Source of the DNA: Amblyornis subalaris
Lineage: Eukaryota > Chordata > Aves > Passeriformes > Ptilonorhynchidae
Direction of reading: 5' to 3'
NCBI GenBank assembly: GCA_018881555.1
Contig: JACAXG010000054.1
Location: forward strand, 3,899,723 to 3,963,722
Length of the DNA stretch: 64,000 nt
Shown: positions 38,796 through 51,600 of the stretch, piece by piece
Numbering within the stretch: position 1 is the stretch's first letter
Layout: each line of letters starts with the position of its first letter
The notes under the pieces: model-generated
Told to the model about the DNA's origin: nothing
What the model saw: only the letters and a program-made list of their open reading frames with translations
Database searches by the model: none
Translations under genes and position numbers: made by a program

Positions 38796-40335
38796 TTTTA
38801 ATTTTCAAATAAAATAACTTGATTTTTTTTTGGGTGGGTGGGATGGAAGAAAAGTAGTTTAATAACATCTGGAGCTGGGTTCCTGGAGAACTACAGTTTA
38901 GCACTACTCAGGCTACTGTGAAGAAAACAAATACATATTATGGTCTCTGTCTACATTTTTACCAAGGTCCTCCTTGCTCAAGATGGCGTGGGAGGGGAAC
39001 AATGGATTTGCCAAAATATATTTGTTTGACACTCCTTTCACCCTACTGCAGTCAAGATTGCAATGATGTATTTGTAGTTTTATGAACAGTCTCCTTGTGT
39101 ATCCTCACACTGCATGTGCAAGGTAAAACTGCTTCACTTACCACTTAGTTGTTGCAATATTTAATCCAATAACATAAATTATATCTGTATTTATAAACTT
39201 TTTTTTGTGCAATACAGTCCTATGGTACATAGAAACAATTGCAGCAAACCAGAAACAGGCTTGCATTTTTTAACATCACTAACTAAAAAGCCAATTTTTA
39301 AGGTGTAGCATTACTCAACATGCTCTACTGAGTACAATACACTGACTTTTTGAAGCCAATATTTCTGTACAGAGAAAAAGAGCTATTTATCACTGTTTAT
39401 TTAAAATAAATCAAGCGGAGGATTCCTCTGGTTGTTCACTGCCAGAACTGTGGCATTTTCATTACAGAGTTTGCAATGTCAAAGAAAAAGAAAAATAAAA
39501 GAAGAAAAAAAAAAAGCACAAATCACTTAAAGGGATCTGTATCTGGGTGACACAATCTATGCGCTGATATTGTTTAATTGTTAAAAGAACAAAGATTTTC
39601 AATGTACATTTCAGATGTCAGATACTGTAATTGATTTATTAAAGACTGGCTATCCAGTTCTAACACTGTTGTATAATGTTATGTACTTCAGCAAAAAAAA
39701 AAAAAAAAGAACCGAGAAACAACACAAAAAGCTTGATAATTTAGTTTTTTGAATAAAGAAATTTAATAAAAGATTGCCTACATGTAGCATTTTAGAGCAT
39801 TTTAGAACGTTTTGATGAATTGCATCTGTTCTGTAAGATATTTTTTTTTGAAAGCTAAATCCGATAAAAAATGTTTTTAAATGAAGTAATGTTTTATGAG
39901 GTGGTGGGTTAAAGAAGACTTATCTTAGCTTCTAGCCTCATTGATTTTGAATAACTCCTTGAAAACAAGGGGTTTGGAGAGTAATATTAAACCAAACTTC
40001 AAGGGCTCCTAAACCCACAGATCTTACCCAAGCAAAATGCCTACAGAAACGCAATGGGTGTCTTTCCTGGGTAAAGAATCCTGTACTGAGCCCTTAATCA
40101 GAGCTAAGGCAGCACAGTANTCCCATCACTTGGCTGCCATGGTGTTTTTAATAGGTGTTTGCTTGGCCTTTTTATCAAAAAATGTCCAATTTCAGGACAC
40201 ATTTTGATGTTTAAAGAGACAGTGACTTGGAACTTAAAAAAACCCATCTTCATACCTACCATATACAAGCAAAATGAGTGTTACATCCCTCATAAACTGC
40301 TAAAGATATACCANGAAATGGCTCTGAATACCTGT

Positions 40336-40389
40336 TAAATATATATATATATATATATTTGCGTGTGTGTATATATATATATATTTAAT
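40336..40389. repeat. AT-rich inverted repeat / compound dinucleotide repeat
   Basis: (AT)n on the left, a short GCGTGTGTGT segment, then (AT)n on the right. The outer edges TTAAAT and ATTTAA are complementary, so the two arms can pair into a long stem with a GT-rich loop. It lies in the inferred RGS17 3' UTR. Confidence 0.9.
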
Positions 40390-41073
40390 ACTGACAACTA
40401 TACTAAGACTTTAGAGGCAAGGTTCTTCTCACTCACGTAGGACTAAACGTGGCATAAGCCCATTGCTTTTGATTGGACTGGAAGGTCTGGCAGTTGTGTC
40501 CTTGAGTGGAATCTAGCCCAAACACGGTTGGCTCCAACCACTCAGTTACTTCCTGCAGGCAGCCTCCGGTGCTGGCTTTGGCGGGAGCTGCTGCTGCTGA
40601 GGCAGGTCTGCTGTGACACAGTAACTGGGAGGATGCAGGTCTTAGTTTATCTTCTGGGGCTTATTTTTTTCCCTTTGTTTTACTACCTCTCATTTTCTTA
40701 ATTTATTGAACATGCTTCAGATAGCAGGTTTGGGGAATTTTTTAGTCATTCTTTTTACTTGAAACCTGTGTGCTTTTTTTGGATATATATATATGAACAA
40801 TTTAACAAACTGTTTCTTAAACTCATTTGGTTTTGTAATTTATATAGAATTCAGGAGATGATTAAAAGGGCTATTCTCTATTCCCTATGCAAATATTTTA
40901 ACTGTTGTAGTGTTTGACAAAATGGGATCTAAAACAAAAATCTGCAAAGTGGAAAACAAATCTGTTTACAGTGGCATTGCTGACTATCCTACCATATTCA
41001 GCACTTTTAAATATTGTTATTTATGAAAATGTAGTTTAAAATGCAAGACAAAATATTTATAAATGTTTCTTTT

Positions 41074-41079
41074 AATAAA
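41074..41079 (+). terminator. RGS17: Candidate RGS17 polyadenylation signal
   Basis: An AATAAA hexamer with T/G-rich sequence just downstream. It is the best-looking of several signals after the stop codon. Confidence 0.5.
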
Positions 41080-41100
41080 TACCTGTTTTGTCTGAAAGTG

Positions 41101-44100
41101 CTACCGTGTTATGACAACTTTATTCATGTTGGTTAGCTACTTACCATTATGAATAAAATATTTAATTAGTATACTGATAGAATATGAGCTATGATGTTTA
41201 CAAATCCTGAGGGGGGAAAATTCAATGAGAAAGGACTGCCTCCTTCTACTGTGAAATACTGTTAGAAAAAAAAATAATTTTTCTCGCTTTTTTCTTAATT
41301 GGAATTTAACTATGGTCCTAAATATGTCTAGTATCATTTGACTAGTTATATTTACTTGGTACTAAACATATACAGCATCATATATGTATATATTTACATA
41401 GTGTAATTTCAAGTTGTTGGTGTTTAAGGCACAACACATTTAGTGCACACATCTAAGCAATGTGTAAGAGGCAAAACTGCATGCATAAGTCTTGACAAAT
41501 GTAGACTTGAATATTCTGAATGTTACTATTTGATGGTGACCTGCTAGTCATAAGCTATCTTTATAAGATATTTCACACAGGTAGAAGTTCTTGTCAACAT
41601 AGACAAGCCATCCTTTCAAGACAGTTTTAAAGCTAGATGTGCAGGCCCTAAAATATTACCTTGATTTCTAGCATACAATTCCAAAATCTGTATTTGGAAA
41701 CTGTGACATTATTTTGAAAAATATTACACCAATCTTCAGTGTAATGCTGCAATGAAATCACGTTCAAAATTTATTGTCTAAAATCCTCTGTTCAGAGGGA
41801 TTTAAAAATTGAACATAGCATGTAAAGTTTCTTTTTTGGAGCAAATGCTTATATTAAAATGTTTACTATACATTTCATTTATCGGTTTGGGTTTCCCAAA
41901 TTTTTTTATGACAAAAATGGATGTGGTCCAAATGGACAATAAGTCATGGCGTAACATGATCTCATTGCCTATCATACAGTTCTTTGAACACAAATTGTAA
42001 AACAGTCAAGCTATTAAACTGATTTATTGTGCATGCAGTGTACAATACACTTTGAAAAACTGCCTAAATACACTTATTCTATAGCCTGGAATAAAATAAG
42101 TATGTATTTAACCTGTATTTCAGTTTTTCATGAGAATGGATATAGCAAGTGCACTACAGAAAGTGAGTTATGTTTTTGTTGCTTTTGCCCGGTGTTTAAT
42201 ATCTCTGTCAAGCAGAGCCTAATGCCAAAGAGCCACAAATAAGCAGAGCACTTCTGTACCCTCCTGATCTTTAGGTTTCAAAGAAACGGAATCTATGTTG
42301 TATTACGCATGTGTTCAACTTTGCTGTTTACAGCCAGCCTTCATATAACTGAGCGGAAAATTATTTGGGATACCCAGGATGAAGCAAAACCCACAGAAAA
42401 TATCATGAGCATTCAAATTAGACTGAAGGCACATGGGGTATGAAGGGGACTGGAGGTAGGAAGGAGAAAAGACAGGTCAGTGACACAGGTGGCTGTGCTG
42501 CAGGTTAACCAGCTGCAGCACGGTACTATGGAAAGGTGGCCACAGCGCTTCCAGGTCCATAACTCACTTAAGTATCTGTGGAGTCTATATAGTCCATTTG
42601 CAGGACAAAAGAGCATGGACACAAACCAGACTTAACCTAGTAATAGCTATTTTTTTAAATTACAGGCATGCTAAAATGCTGCTAGGCTGTGGTCTAAACT
42701 GACCCCCCCAAAAAAAATACCTACGCTCTACCCTAAACAGCCAGGGTTTAAGATGTCACCTGATGCCAAACTTCCTGATTCCCTAGGCAGCAAATTCAAC
42801 CACAAGGAGCATACGTCTGTGGAACCAGTATCTAAAAATGGGTGGGGGGCTTTTTCAGTAAGAGCAGCTTGCTGGAATGACCACGCTGTGACCCTGCTCA
42901 GGAACCTGCAACTTCCGTACACAGTGAGTGCTTGCAAAACCCATTTAGCTGAAGTATTCCACAACACCAACTCAAAAGCAATCAAAGCTGATATAAGAAA
43001 GTCTCTAACTTCAGCAGCTCTCTATACCACACGGAGTAAAGCTCACACTGCCACAATGTCTGTGAGCCTGCTCCCGACATTGTTGACCCAGCCAACAGAG
43101 CCTGAGTCCTTATCAAATCCAACAAAGCAAAAAATTAAGGTTGCACATAGATAGACAGCTGCAATGTCTCCTCCAGGTTGATTTGAATCACACCTAACTA
43201 ACAATTTCCAAATTGGGTTTTTCTCAGCCCATAATGCTGTTGTTTTTTAAGAGACCCAAGAGTAGCACCATAGCATGTCCTGAGACTTGGGCACAGTGAC
43301 AAAGGTCCAGTCCTGTTCACCAATACTCTGAGTACACTTGCAGTGACAAAACATCAGCCCTGTTCAAACATGTTCTGAATACTTCTGCCAGCAGTACAAG
43401 AGATGTTGGTGGGATGAAAGAACAAAGCAATAATGGTGCCAAAATCAGCTAGACAAAAATTTGACAGAAACAGTGTCTGCATACCAGTTTAACGTTACAC
43501 CAAAAGCCAGATTTTCCCCCTTCCTNTATCCATGAAATCAATCTGTGGAAATCTATCCCTCTGATTTAAAACACNGATATGACTCAGGTGACTCAAAGGC
43601 TGACCATCAGTCATTGACTCAGACTATCTTTTTTTCCTCTCAGAAGCTTTATCTTAAATTAACACTTACTCAAAATTTCCTGAGTTTTCCATAGTTCTCT
43701 TCACAATCAGGGTTCACACAGCATTTAGACTCCCATTCACTGTTACAGAACACCAAAATATTTTGCCTATTAAAGCATAAATTTGGTCATTTGTCCTTTA
43801 TCCCTCTGAAAGAAGACTTCAAGGAGCTTCAAGGGCAGGCGGCAGTGGGTGCAAAGGAAGCTTTTGGTGGGTAAGATTTCATAAGCAATGGCCTGGGGTA
43901 TTTATCAGTGCCAGACTATTCACATAGACTGTACATTCTCCACAAAAGCCTTCGAGTGTGATTTTTACTTATAAATTATTACTACACTGTATTTTGCCAA
44001 TAAACCTTATCCTAAATGGTGCATTTAAAATCAAAGGAAAATGTTTTTATTTAACCATTCATTTTAACGCTTAATACTCTGAATAGCAAATTCTCATGTT

Positions 44101-45020
44101 GGCCACATTGCCTTTGGATTTCCCTTGTGGAACAAAAACTTCCAAGTTTTCTTTTCTGACTACCAAAACTACTTACGTTTTCAAGTATGACTCTTGCTTT
44201 TGATATTACATTCGTGAAAATAATAATTTACTAATGTATCATAAGGAAGTTACTGTTATTCCAACAGTGTAATTTAGTTGTAAGGTATAATTGCCTAGTG
44301 TTGTTAAGACATGAACAAGGACAGAAGAAAGGCCAGGACACAACTCTAATGATTGTAATATAAAATACTGCCTAATAAATTTTTATGGATAGTTGCACAT
44401 TTTTATAATAAAGTATATTCTTCAAACTGTTTTGAGTTTAGCCAAGAATCTCATTAATGATGTTATCTAAAATGAGGTTAATATGCACTCAGTCTGCATA
44501 TCAGGAGGGATTTGCCCAGATCATCCCACAACACCCATCACATCCCAGTTACTAAATGACTGCATCGTCACTGCCTTCCCACTTAAACCTTTGATGTAAA
44601 ACACTGTACTCAGATCTGCATTTTGTAAATGGGTTGTCTTTTAGTCTCACCGCTGCTCTCTGATGTGAAAGCACTTTCAACTGCNCCTTTTTGTTCCTCT
44701 GACAATTCATTTCTTTTCATCTAAGTGCTTAATTTTGCACCTGCTTTCACTGTGCAGGCGTCCTTCCACAAGTATTTGCATGTTTCTTCTCAGGGTATTT
44801 TAATTCTGAAGATTTCTTCTCCAGGGAGAGGAGAAGGTCTGTAAGAGTAACCTGGATATCCAAGGCCCCAGTTCAAACTTCCCACCAACCCCATTTTCAC
44901 CTATGCGGCCTTTAAACTGCCCCGATAAAAGCCTTGGCATCCCCGAGGATTTTATCCAGAAGCCGTGCTTTAACTTGGGGTATGGACGATTTGGCAATGG
45001 GGNTTGAGGTTTTCTTGAGG
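41101..45020. other. Intergenic DNA between RGS17 and MTRF1L
   Basis: About 3.9 kb of mostly AT-rich sequence without a recognised gene or mobile element. Open frames of 133 codons (42753-43154) and 85 codons (minus, 42728-42985) overlap each other and show no domain. The base composition shifts to GC-rich only near 45.03 kb, where the MTRF1L CpG island begins. Confidence 0.8.
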
Positions 45021-45193
45021 TTCTTTGNGTCAGAATGCCAAACGCCCCCGCCGTGTGCCCTCCGGGGCCTGCAGGGGGCGCTCAGGGACGCCCTGAGACG
45101 GCACGAGGCGGGCCCCGCCCTCTGACCCGCCCGCCGACGCTGGCCAATCAGAGCCCGCTCGCCCACACAGCAGGGCAGCGCTACCCGAGGGGA

Positions 45194-45339
45194 GCCGAAC
45201 CCTTTCGGCCATTTCCGCCACCGCAGTCTCGATAATTTCCGACTGCGTTCAAAGCNGGCGCCGAACGCCTTCGGCAACTTCCGGAAACACGGTGGGAGGT
45301 GGCCAAACACGTCCGGGCATCTCCGGCACGGCAGTCACG
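45194..45339. repeat. Three diverged copies of a promoter motif
   Basis: Copies begin at 45194 (gccgaaccctttcggccatt), 45260 (gccgaacgccttcggcaact) and 45302 (gccaaacacgtccgggcatc). The first and third align over about 38 bases with roughly ten mismatches. The first two share about 21 of 25 bases. Between copies one and two, GCAGTC and GACTGC (45223-45228, 45241-45246) form an inverted repeat. Confidence 0.65.
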
Positions 45340-45375
45340 CCCTGGCGACGGGAGGGCGGCTTCACCGCGCCGGCC

Positions 45376-45658
45376 ATGCGGCTGCTCTGGGGAACCCTCC
45401 GCGCGGCGAAAGGCTGCCGGGCCGCCGCGCTGCCCCCTCGGAGCCTCCGGGCAGCGCCGGTCGGCTGCCCGCTCCCGCCGCGGCGCGGTCTGAGCGCGCG
45501 GCCCAGCCTGGAGGAGCTGTTCGCCGCGCCCTCCCTCCGGCGGCTGCTGGAGGCGCGCGCGCGGGGCGAAGGCGGGGCGGCGCCGCAGCTGGCGGCGCGC
45601 GTGCGGCGGCTGCGCGACAAGGAGCGGGAGCTGCGCGACACGCGGGAGCTGGCGCAAG
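45376..45658 (+). CDS. MTRF1L: MTRF1L exon 1 (residues 1-94)
   Basis: The ATG at 45376 (ccggccATGc) is followed by [10 protein letters not shown] and a basic leader, then [19 protein letters not shown] and a charged helix ending RELAQ. The donor is gtgcgg after ...gcgcaag, leaving phase 1. The exon is very GC-rich. Part of its 3' end is repeated after the assembly gap (45850 onward), so the donor position deserves checking. Confidence 0.88.
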
Positions 45659-48600
45659 GTGCGGGCGAGCGGCCGGGTCGTTTCGCATGCATGACGTAGT
45701 TGGGGGAGCGGCCCTGGGGGGGGGGGGGGGGGGGGGGGGGTGGTGCCGCGCACCTGCCGGGGTAGCGGCTGCGNNNNNNNNNNNNNNNNNNNNNNNNNNN
45801 NNNNNNNNNNNNNNNNNNNNNNNNNNNNNNNNNNNNNNNNNNNNNNNNNCTGCGCGACAAGGAGCGGGAGCTGCGCGACACGCGCGGCCCTGGGGGGGGG
45901 GCGGGCGGAGGCCGTCTCATTTGCATGCGCCGGACGCGGTTGGGGGAGCGGCCTCGGGGGGCCGGGCGGGGGCGGGCGCGTGGTGCCGCGCACCTGCCGG
46001 GGTAGCGGCTGCGCGCGCGGGGGCCGTGCCGCGGCGGCGGGACAGCGACACACGTGACGCCGGNTGCGGGGAGGGCGTGACACGCGTGTCACCTGGGGGA
46101 GCCCAGGGCGGCCTCCTCGGGCCTTCCGGAGGCGAAGAAACCGCCCGAGCAGAGGTCAAGGGTACGAGTGAGTGGGGAANGCACTTCCGCCGGCGTGGGA
46201 GCTGCTCGAAGGAAGAACAGTGTGACAGCACCTACTTCATATGAAACAGTGATAACTAAATGGGGATAGAAAACTTTTAAAGTTTTGGTGGGGGTTTTTT
46301 AATCCATCTTTCCTTTGCTGCCAAGACAGCCAAGTCTGCCCTCNTGTCTCCGTTTTGGCAGTCACAGACGTCAGCACCTGATTGTGCTACCTCCACACTG
46401 TGATTTGACTTTGTGTCGTGTCAGTANCTGCACACTGTCAGTGCTGCCAAATAATGAGTATTTTTTTACCCAGAATCCAACTTCATTTTGATAGCAGTTA
46501 GAAAACCAAAATGCAGAGAAGATCAGTAAACATTCATTAGATNTTTAAATATTCCCTAGAACATTTAATACCTGCTACTAAATACCGATTAATAAAAAGT
46601 GCTACCTGTAGGCAGCGGTTCTGACTAATGAAGATGAAAACCCAGTCCAAAAACAATTGCTCCTTTTTGGGTATTTTTACTAGTCGTTCTCTTGCACCTC
46701 NGTTTGAAAAAGGAGAAATGGTTCCTTTGAACAAACTAATAATTGACCCAAGGTAACTGAATTATGTGGAATGGAAGNTTTTTTTTTTTTTTTCTTCTTT
46801 CAGACCCTGCTGAAAAAGCCAGGTTCATCAAAACCAGAGCTTAGAACTTCATTAAAGTGATCACAAGGGCTTAGCCCTTGAGCACTTCTGCAGTTAATTA
46901 TTGAAAATATTTGTTTATATTATTTTAAACTGATTTCACAGCCTGTATTACATCTGCATCTGAAAGTATGCAACTGCTAGTAATTGTTAGATTATTTCTA
47001 AATTGAATAATATTTGCAGTATCAACAGCTGGTTTGATTCTAATGGATTTGTAATTCCTTAATTCTTATTCTTCCTACTGTTGGCCTTAATGACTAGTCC
47101 TTGATCAGTCAGCAGTTACGGTAAAGAAATGTAAATGGAGATGGTCAAGTTTACGTGTTAAAGAGTTACAGTTAGTCAGGTAGTCAGCCATGCATGCTCT
47201 TAGCCAGCTGCAGACAAAGCATGCTTGTTGTTTAAACCAGTTTAAGCATTATTATCTTTTTAATTTCCTTCTTACAGAAGTGATGGGAGAGTTAATTCAC
47301 CAATACTAAACCTAAAATATAAAGTAAAAAAGTTTCATTTAAAGTTGTGCTAGTGACTAATTGCAGTTACAGTGGCTTTAGTGCAAGACTGCACCTGAGT
47401 AGATTTAAAAGCTTGCTGTACACAGAAAAAAAGTCTAGACCCAGTTCTCTATTTTTCATTGTATCATTTTTTTCCTTTTTTGGGAAATATTTTTTCTTCT
47501 GGGTGAGTGAGCAGAATCACTGCATTTAAGAGGCTGCTTAAAATGTTGATTTTTATTTTTTTTTCTTTGCTCTGTGTCAAGTTTGATATTGACAAGAAAA
47601 GAGAAGAAACTTTTTAACATATTGTAACTGTGATACAGAAAAAGAAGTTAAATGTAAAGCATTAGCGTTGACCAGTCAAGTAGCACTTCAAAATTACAAG
47701 TCCTTCTTATTATGCAAGACTTCCTCCATACCTTTGTTTTTAGTGATGTGTTAAAAGTTTTGCAGCTGTTCTGGAATAAATTGAGAGATACAAAATACTT
47801 GAAATTACTGCTGTAGTATTCAGATTTTTGCATACAGTGATAAGGGTAATAGTCCTTTAAACATAGAGTGCGAGTTGTGGAGCCACTGTGCTCTTTAAAT
47901 CCTTGATTTTCCTGTCACACTTAAATACAGAAAGTAATTTCTTAGAGCCACNGAATGGCTGAGGTGGGAAGGGACCATTGGAGGTAGCCCAGTCCACCCC
48001 CCTGCTAAAGCAGGGTCACCCACAACAAGTTGCCCAGGGTTTTGCCCAGTNAAGGTTTGAGTATCTCCAAGGATGGAAATTCAGAACTAATCTGGACAAC
48101 CTGTGCCACTGTTTGACCACCGGCACAGCAGTTGTTTTTTTTAGTTGGGTTGGGTTTTGGTTCTTGATTTTTAAGAGGAACTTCTTTTATTTCAGATTTT
48201 TCTCATGTCTTATACCTGCACAGGATTAGAAAACATTTAATATGTACTGAGTATCTTCTTTACAGATCATATTATTAATTTGATTTTCTGACAGGTTTAT
48301 TGTGTTGAGGGAGGGGAGGTTGTGTGGTAGTTTGGGTTTAGGTTGTTTTGGGCTTTTTTTTGTATAGTAAGTTCTTCATGTGGTTAATTTTTCAGAAGGT
48401 TTTCTCAGAGTGGCACTGACATAAGTCTGAGGACTAACCATACTCAAATATTCCAGATGAGAACGAAGATTTCCGGAAGCTTGCAGAAACAGAAATTGCC
48501 TCCTGTGAAGAAGAGATAGCTGAACTGAAACAACAGGTTAGGTCCCCTTATAGAGCCTCTGTTTCCTTGCCACTCTTAAATTAACAAANTGAAATTGTCT

Positions 48601-51600
48601 TTTTGGGGTGCTGGAACTAGATGATATTTAAGGTCTCTTCCAACCCAAACCATTCTATGATTCTTGTCAAGATGTATATGATAAATTNTTCTCCTCCCCT
48701 CTGTGCTAGTTGTACTCCTCAAGTAGTGTCTGTTATCTAAGAAAAATGAAAAAAGCTATAGAGACAGCCTGTGAGCAAGTGCCTATTTGTACCTGAAAAT
48801 GTTTTAATCAATGTAGCCTTTTAAGTCGGTGCTATAGTTTGTCTTGTCTGGGTGTACCTTTATGGATGTCCAGCTCTTTATTCATTGGAAACATTAAACT
48901 TACATAGTATCAGTCACTGATGCTTTTGAATTGTTTAATACTATGTAACCATTTTAGACTGCTAACTTGTATAAATTTTACAGAGTATCAATATTATTTA
49001 ACGAAAAAGATANTATGTGCCTAAACAGACTGTCTAACTTGATATTGCCAATAAAGGAAGAGAATTGGAAAGCATTTGCAAATCATCCAGTTTTGATCCA
49101 GCATGTGAAATTTTGATACAGTTTTTTTTTGTTTTGGTGTATCTTTCTTCTGCAGATCAGGCTTGTGCTTTTTAAATAAATAAATGAATAATACTTTTCA
49201 GTTGTTGTTGAAGGACTGTGTTCCTGAACATCCATACCTTCTTAGCTCTGCAGATGAGATAAAGTTAAAGGGGAATCTGATGAGAAGAGAGATGTTCAGT
49301 TGTCTTGCAAGAGCAGGCATGTATCCTGTGGTGTTCAAGTGTCCTTGCAGTTGTCCTGATGGGTAGAAACTTCTGTGAAGTTTCGCGGGTCTTGAGAGAG
49401 GCCTGTGTAGCTGCTGTGGCTGTGAAGAGACACAAGGAGCCTTCCTGCAGTGCAGCATCACCCCTACACACCTCTGCCTGGCAGAAGCCCATCCTCAGGA
49501 CAGCCCAGGGGTCAGGGCTGGAGAACACATCTTAGATCAGTTACAGGCTTGTCTGGCGTTTTATACTGTCTCAGCTGTGGATAGCAGTGTCAGAGAGGAG
49601 TCTTAGCTGGGTGTTTTTGTATTCGCAGATAGTGTTGCTTCTGATTCCTTCAGAAGAAACAGATGAGAGTGATCTTGTCATGGAAGTAACTGCTGGAGTT
49701 GGAGGGCAGGAAGCCATGCTGTTCACCTCGGAGATATTTGATATGTACCAACGATATGCTGCTTATAAAAAGTGGAAATTTGAGGTATTAGAATACTTTC
49801 CCAGTGAAATAGGTCAGTAATGAAAACTTCTTAATTCAAGCTGAAACACTCATTCATATNACATTTTAATTTCCTAAGTACAGGAAGCTAATTTGCACTA
49901 TCTTAATTTTAGAAGTGGAAGATTGTTTGAATGTCTGAGTACAATTTTCCTCAGCTTCTGTATTTGAGAATGAAACTCCATTTCAGAAGTACCATTAAAA
50001 TACTAAAGTGCTACAAAGAAATCGTGGCTTTCAGTAATTTCATTTCTGCATTTTAAAACTATTGACAGACAAGTGCTTGGCAGAAGGANATTCAGAAAGT
50101 GATGCAGATATGTTGGTCTAGCTTGATTTTTTTTTTCAGAAATAAAGATTACATATACTTTTTATCTGGCTACACTGTTCTGCTTAGTTACCTAATGTTT
50201 TTGTGTTTATAGATCAGTTTGGTGGAAAATTGAAAATACGTTTTTTATTATTATGGATCTATTGGCAGAGAGGAATCAGTTTTATTAAAACAAATCTTGA
50301 AGCTTAATCTAAAACTTCTTGAATTTATTTTTAATGTTATCTCATGTATAATATAAGGAAATGGGATGTTTGGGTATAGCTTATCTCTAACAGCTAATGA
50401 ATGAGCAATGTGGGGGAATTGTTGAGACTTTAGGAGGAAAGATAAGAGATCTAATAATTTTTTTTAGAGTCTTCAAGTAAAATTCCACAGGTTTTACAGC
50501 TTGATGCCAGTACGAGATGTTCCTCTTTTCTCCCTTCTTCCTTATTGTCTCTCTGCCTGTCTGAGNAGTCCCACTAATTTTTTTTTCCTGTCTGTTCTGA
50601 TGTCCTTTCACAAAAACTGGCAAAGACTTCTTTTTTATGACTGGGATAGTTTTTTGCCTAGTCAATGTGTTAAGCCAATTCTCATGAACCCTGGAGCTAG
50701 CATAGGATAAGCAGCAACATGGGGCTTAATGCAAGGAGGTGGAAAAANGGAATCTTCTAGTGATGATGAGCTGTGAAGTTGGTTCACTGCACCTCATGAA
50801 ACAATGTCTTTGAAAAGACGGGGACTGGTAGGTTTGCATAACAAACTGAGGCAGTGGTATGTTAGTTAATTTTAGCTTAATCCAGATGGTGTGTAAAGTT
50901 GTTTCACAAAGATCAGTTTGCTGTCTCTGTGTTGCTGCTGACTGCTTTGCATTGGGACTCTTGATTATGTCTCTGTAGAGTCTCATCACCAAGCCAATCC
51001 ACCTGAAAAATAACGCACACACAAGAAAACCCCCAAATAATTAGTTTTCAAGTTAGTGAAAGAGATGCTCACAGGCGTGCTGGAGGCAGAGTTGTGTGGC
51101 AGCTGGTGGTGGCAGTGAGAAAACCAGGACTTTTCTTCTTTTCTTTNTTTTTTTTTTAAACTTTGAAGGAAAGANCAAAGTCATGTTCATCCCTTTTCAT
51201 GACCAGGCAAACGCTTTGTCAGGAGTTGAGCTGGTTCAGCCTTCAAATCCAACAGAAATCTGTTTACTTTCTGTTTTTAAAGTAAGTGAAATAAACGTTG
51301 TACAGGTTAGATGGNTGTAAACAGAAAGAGGGAAGGGTCTGGGTCTTCTTTTTTTCATGTACTAGGGGGAGAGGAGGGTTGCCCTTTTTACTGAGGCAAG
51401 ACTTTGATCAGGTAAACCCCAGCAGTCACATACACTTCATCTTGAGAGCACAGTTTCACAGTCAGCTTAAGCAAGGGCTGTCTCACCTTCCAGCCAGCTG
51501 TATGTTTCTTCTTTCTCAGCTCTAGCGATTTTGAGGCCACAGCACTAATTGGATCAGTCCACTGATTTGGCTTAAAAGCCCTGTTATGGAATAGTTTTAA

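Larger units (their letters stand above)
38796..41100 (+). other. RGS17: RGS17 3' untranslated region (probable extent)
   Basis: AATAAA signals occur at 38808-38813, 39752-39757, 39765-39770 and 41074-41079. The last is followed by a T/G-rich stretch (tacctgttttgtctg), a good polyadenylation context, and gives a 3' UTR of about 2.3 kb. The region also contains a 16-base A run (39693-39708) and an AT-rich inverted repeat near 40.34-40.39 kb. RNA evidence would be needed to choose the end. Confidence 0.6.
45610..46014. repeat. Direct duplication flanking the gap, offset about 240 bp
   Basis: Blocks at 45610-45644 and 45741-45773 recur at 45850-45884 and 45981-46013. Both pairs are offset by 240 positions counting the Ns. 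The first block is the end of MTRF1L exon 1 and the second is intron. Sequence between the blocks is similar but diverged, including a shared 'gttgggggagcggcc' motif. It is either a genuine tandem duplication or an assembly artefact. Confidence 0.75.
45030..46170. promoter_or_regulatory. MTRF1L: MTRF1L CpG island and promoter
   Basis: A sharp rise in G+C and CpG content surrounds the first MTRF1L exon. A CCAAT box (45144-45148, in ggccaatcaga), an ETS-type core (acttccggaa, about 45277-45286) and a YY1-like GGCCATTTCC (about 45208-45217) lie upstream of the ATG at 45376. The promoter is TATA-less, as expected for a housekeeping gene. Three diverged copies of a short motif occur at 45194, 45260 and 45302. 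Confidence 0.8.
45659..48456 (+). other. MTRF1L intron 1, 2.8 kb, with assembly gap
   Basis: The first 500 bases are GC-rich and contain a 25-base G run (45716-45740), a 76-base N gap (45774-45849) and a second, degraded copy of the exon-1 3' end and start of the intron. After about 46.2 kb the intron becomes AT-rich. A CR1 copy on the minus strand lies at 47.95-48.14 kb. Confidence 0.85.

Noticed and set aside
42753..43154. 133-codon open frame between RGS17 and MTRF1L
   Set aside because: No recognisable protein, overlaps an antisense frame, no promoter or CpG island nearby.
45181..46092. 303-codon open frame on the minus strand and a 225-codon companion
   Set aside because: Antisense to MTRF1L exon 1, crosses the N gap and is low-complexity (Pro/Arg/Ala). 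A CpG-island artefact.
45687..46244. 185-codon + strand frame after MTRF1L exon 1
   Set aside because: Mostly Ns, glycine from poly(G) and duplicated intron sequence. No homology recognised.
49642..49740. GGQ in MTRF1L exon 3 as the catalytic motif
   Set aside because: This GGQEAM sequence is in domain 2. The catalytic GGQ is in exon 5 within the [10 protein letters not shown] context.
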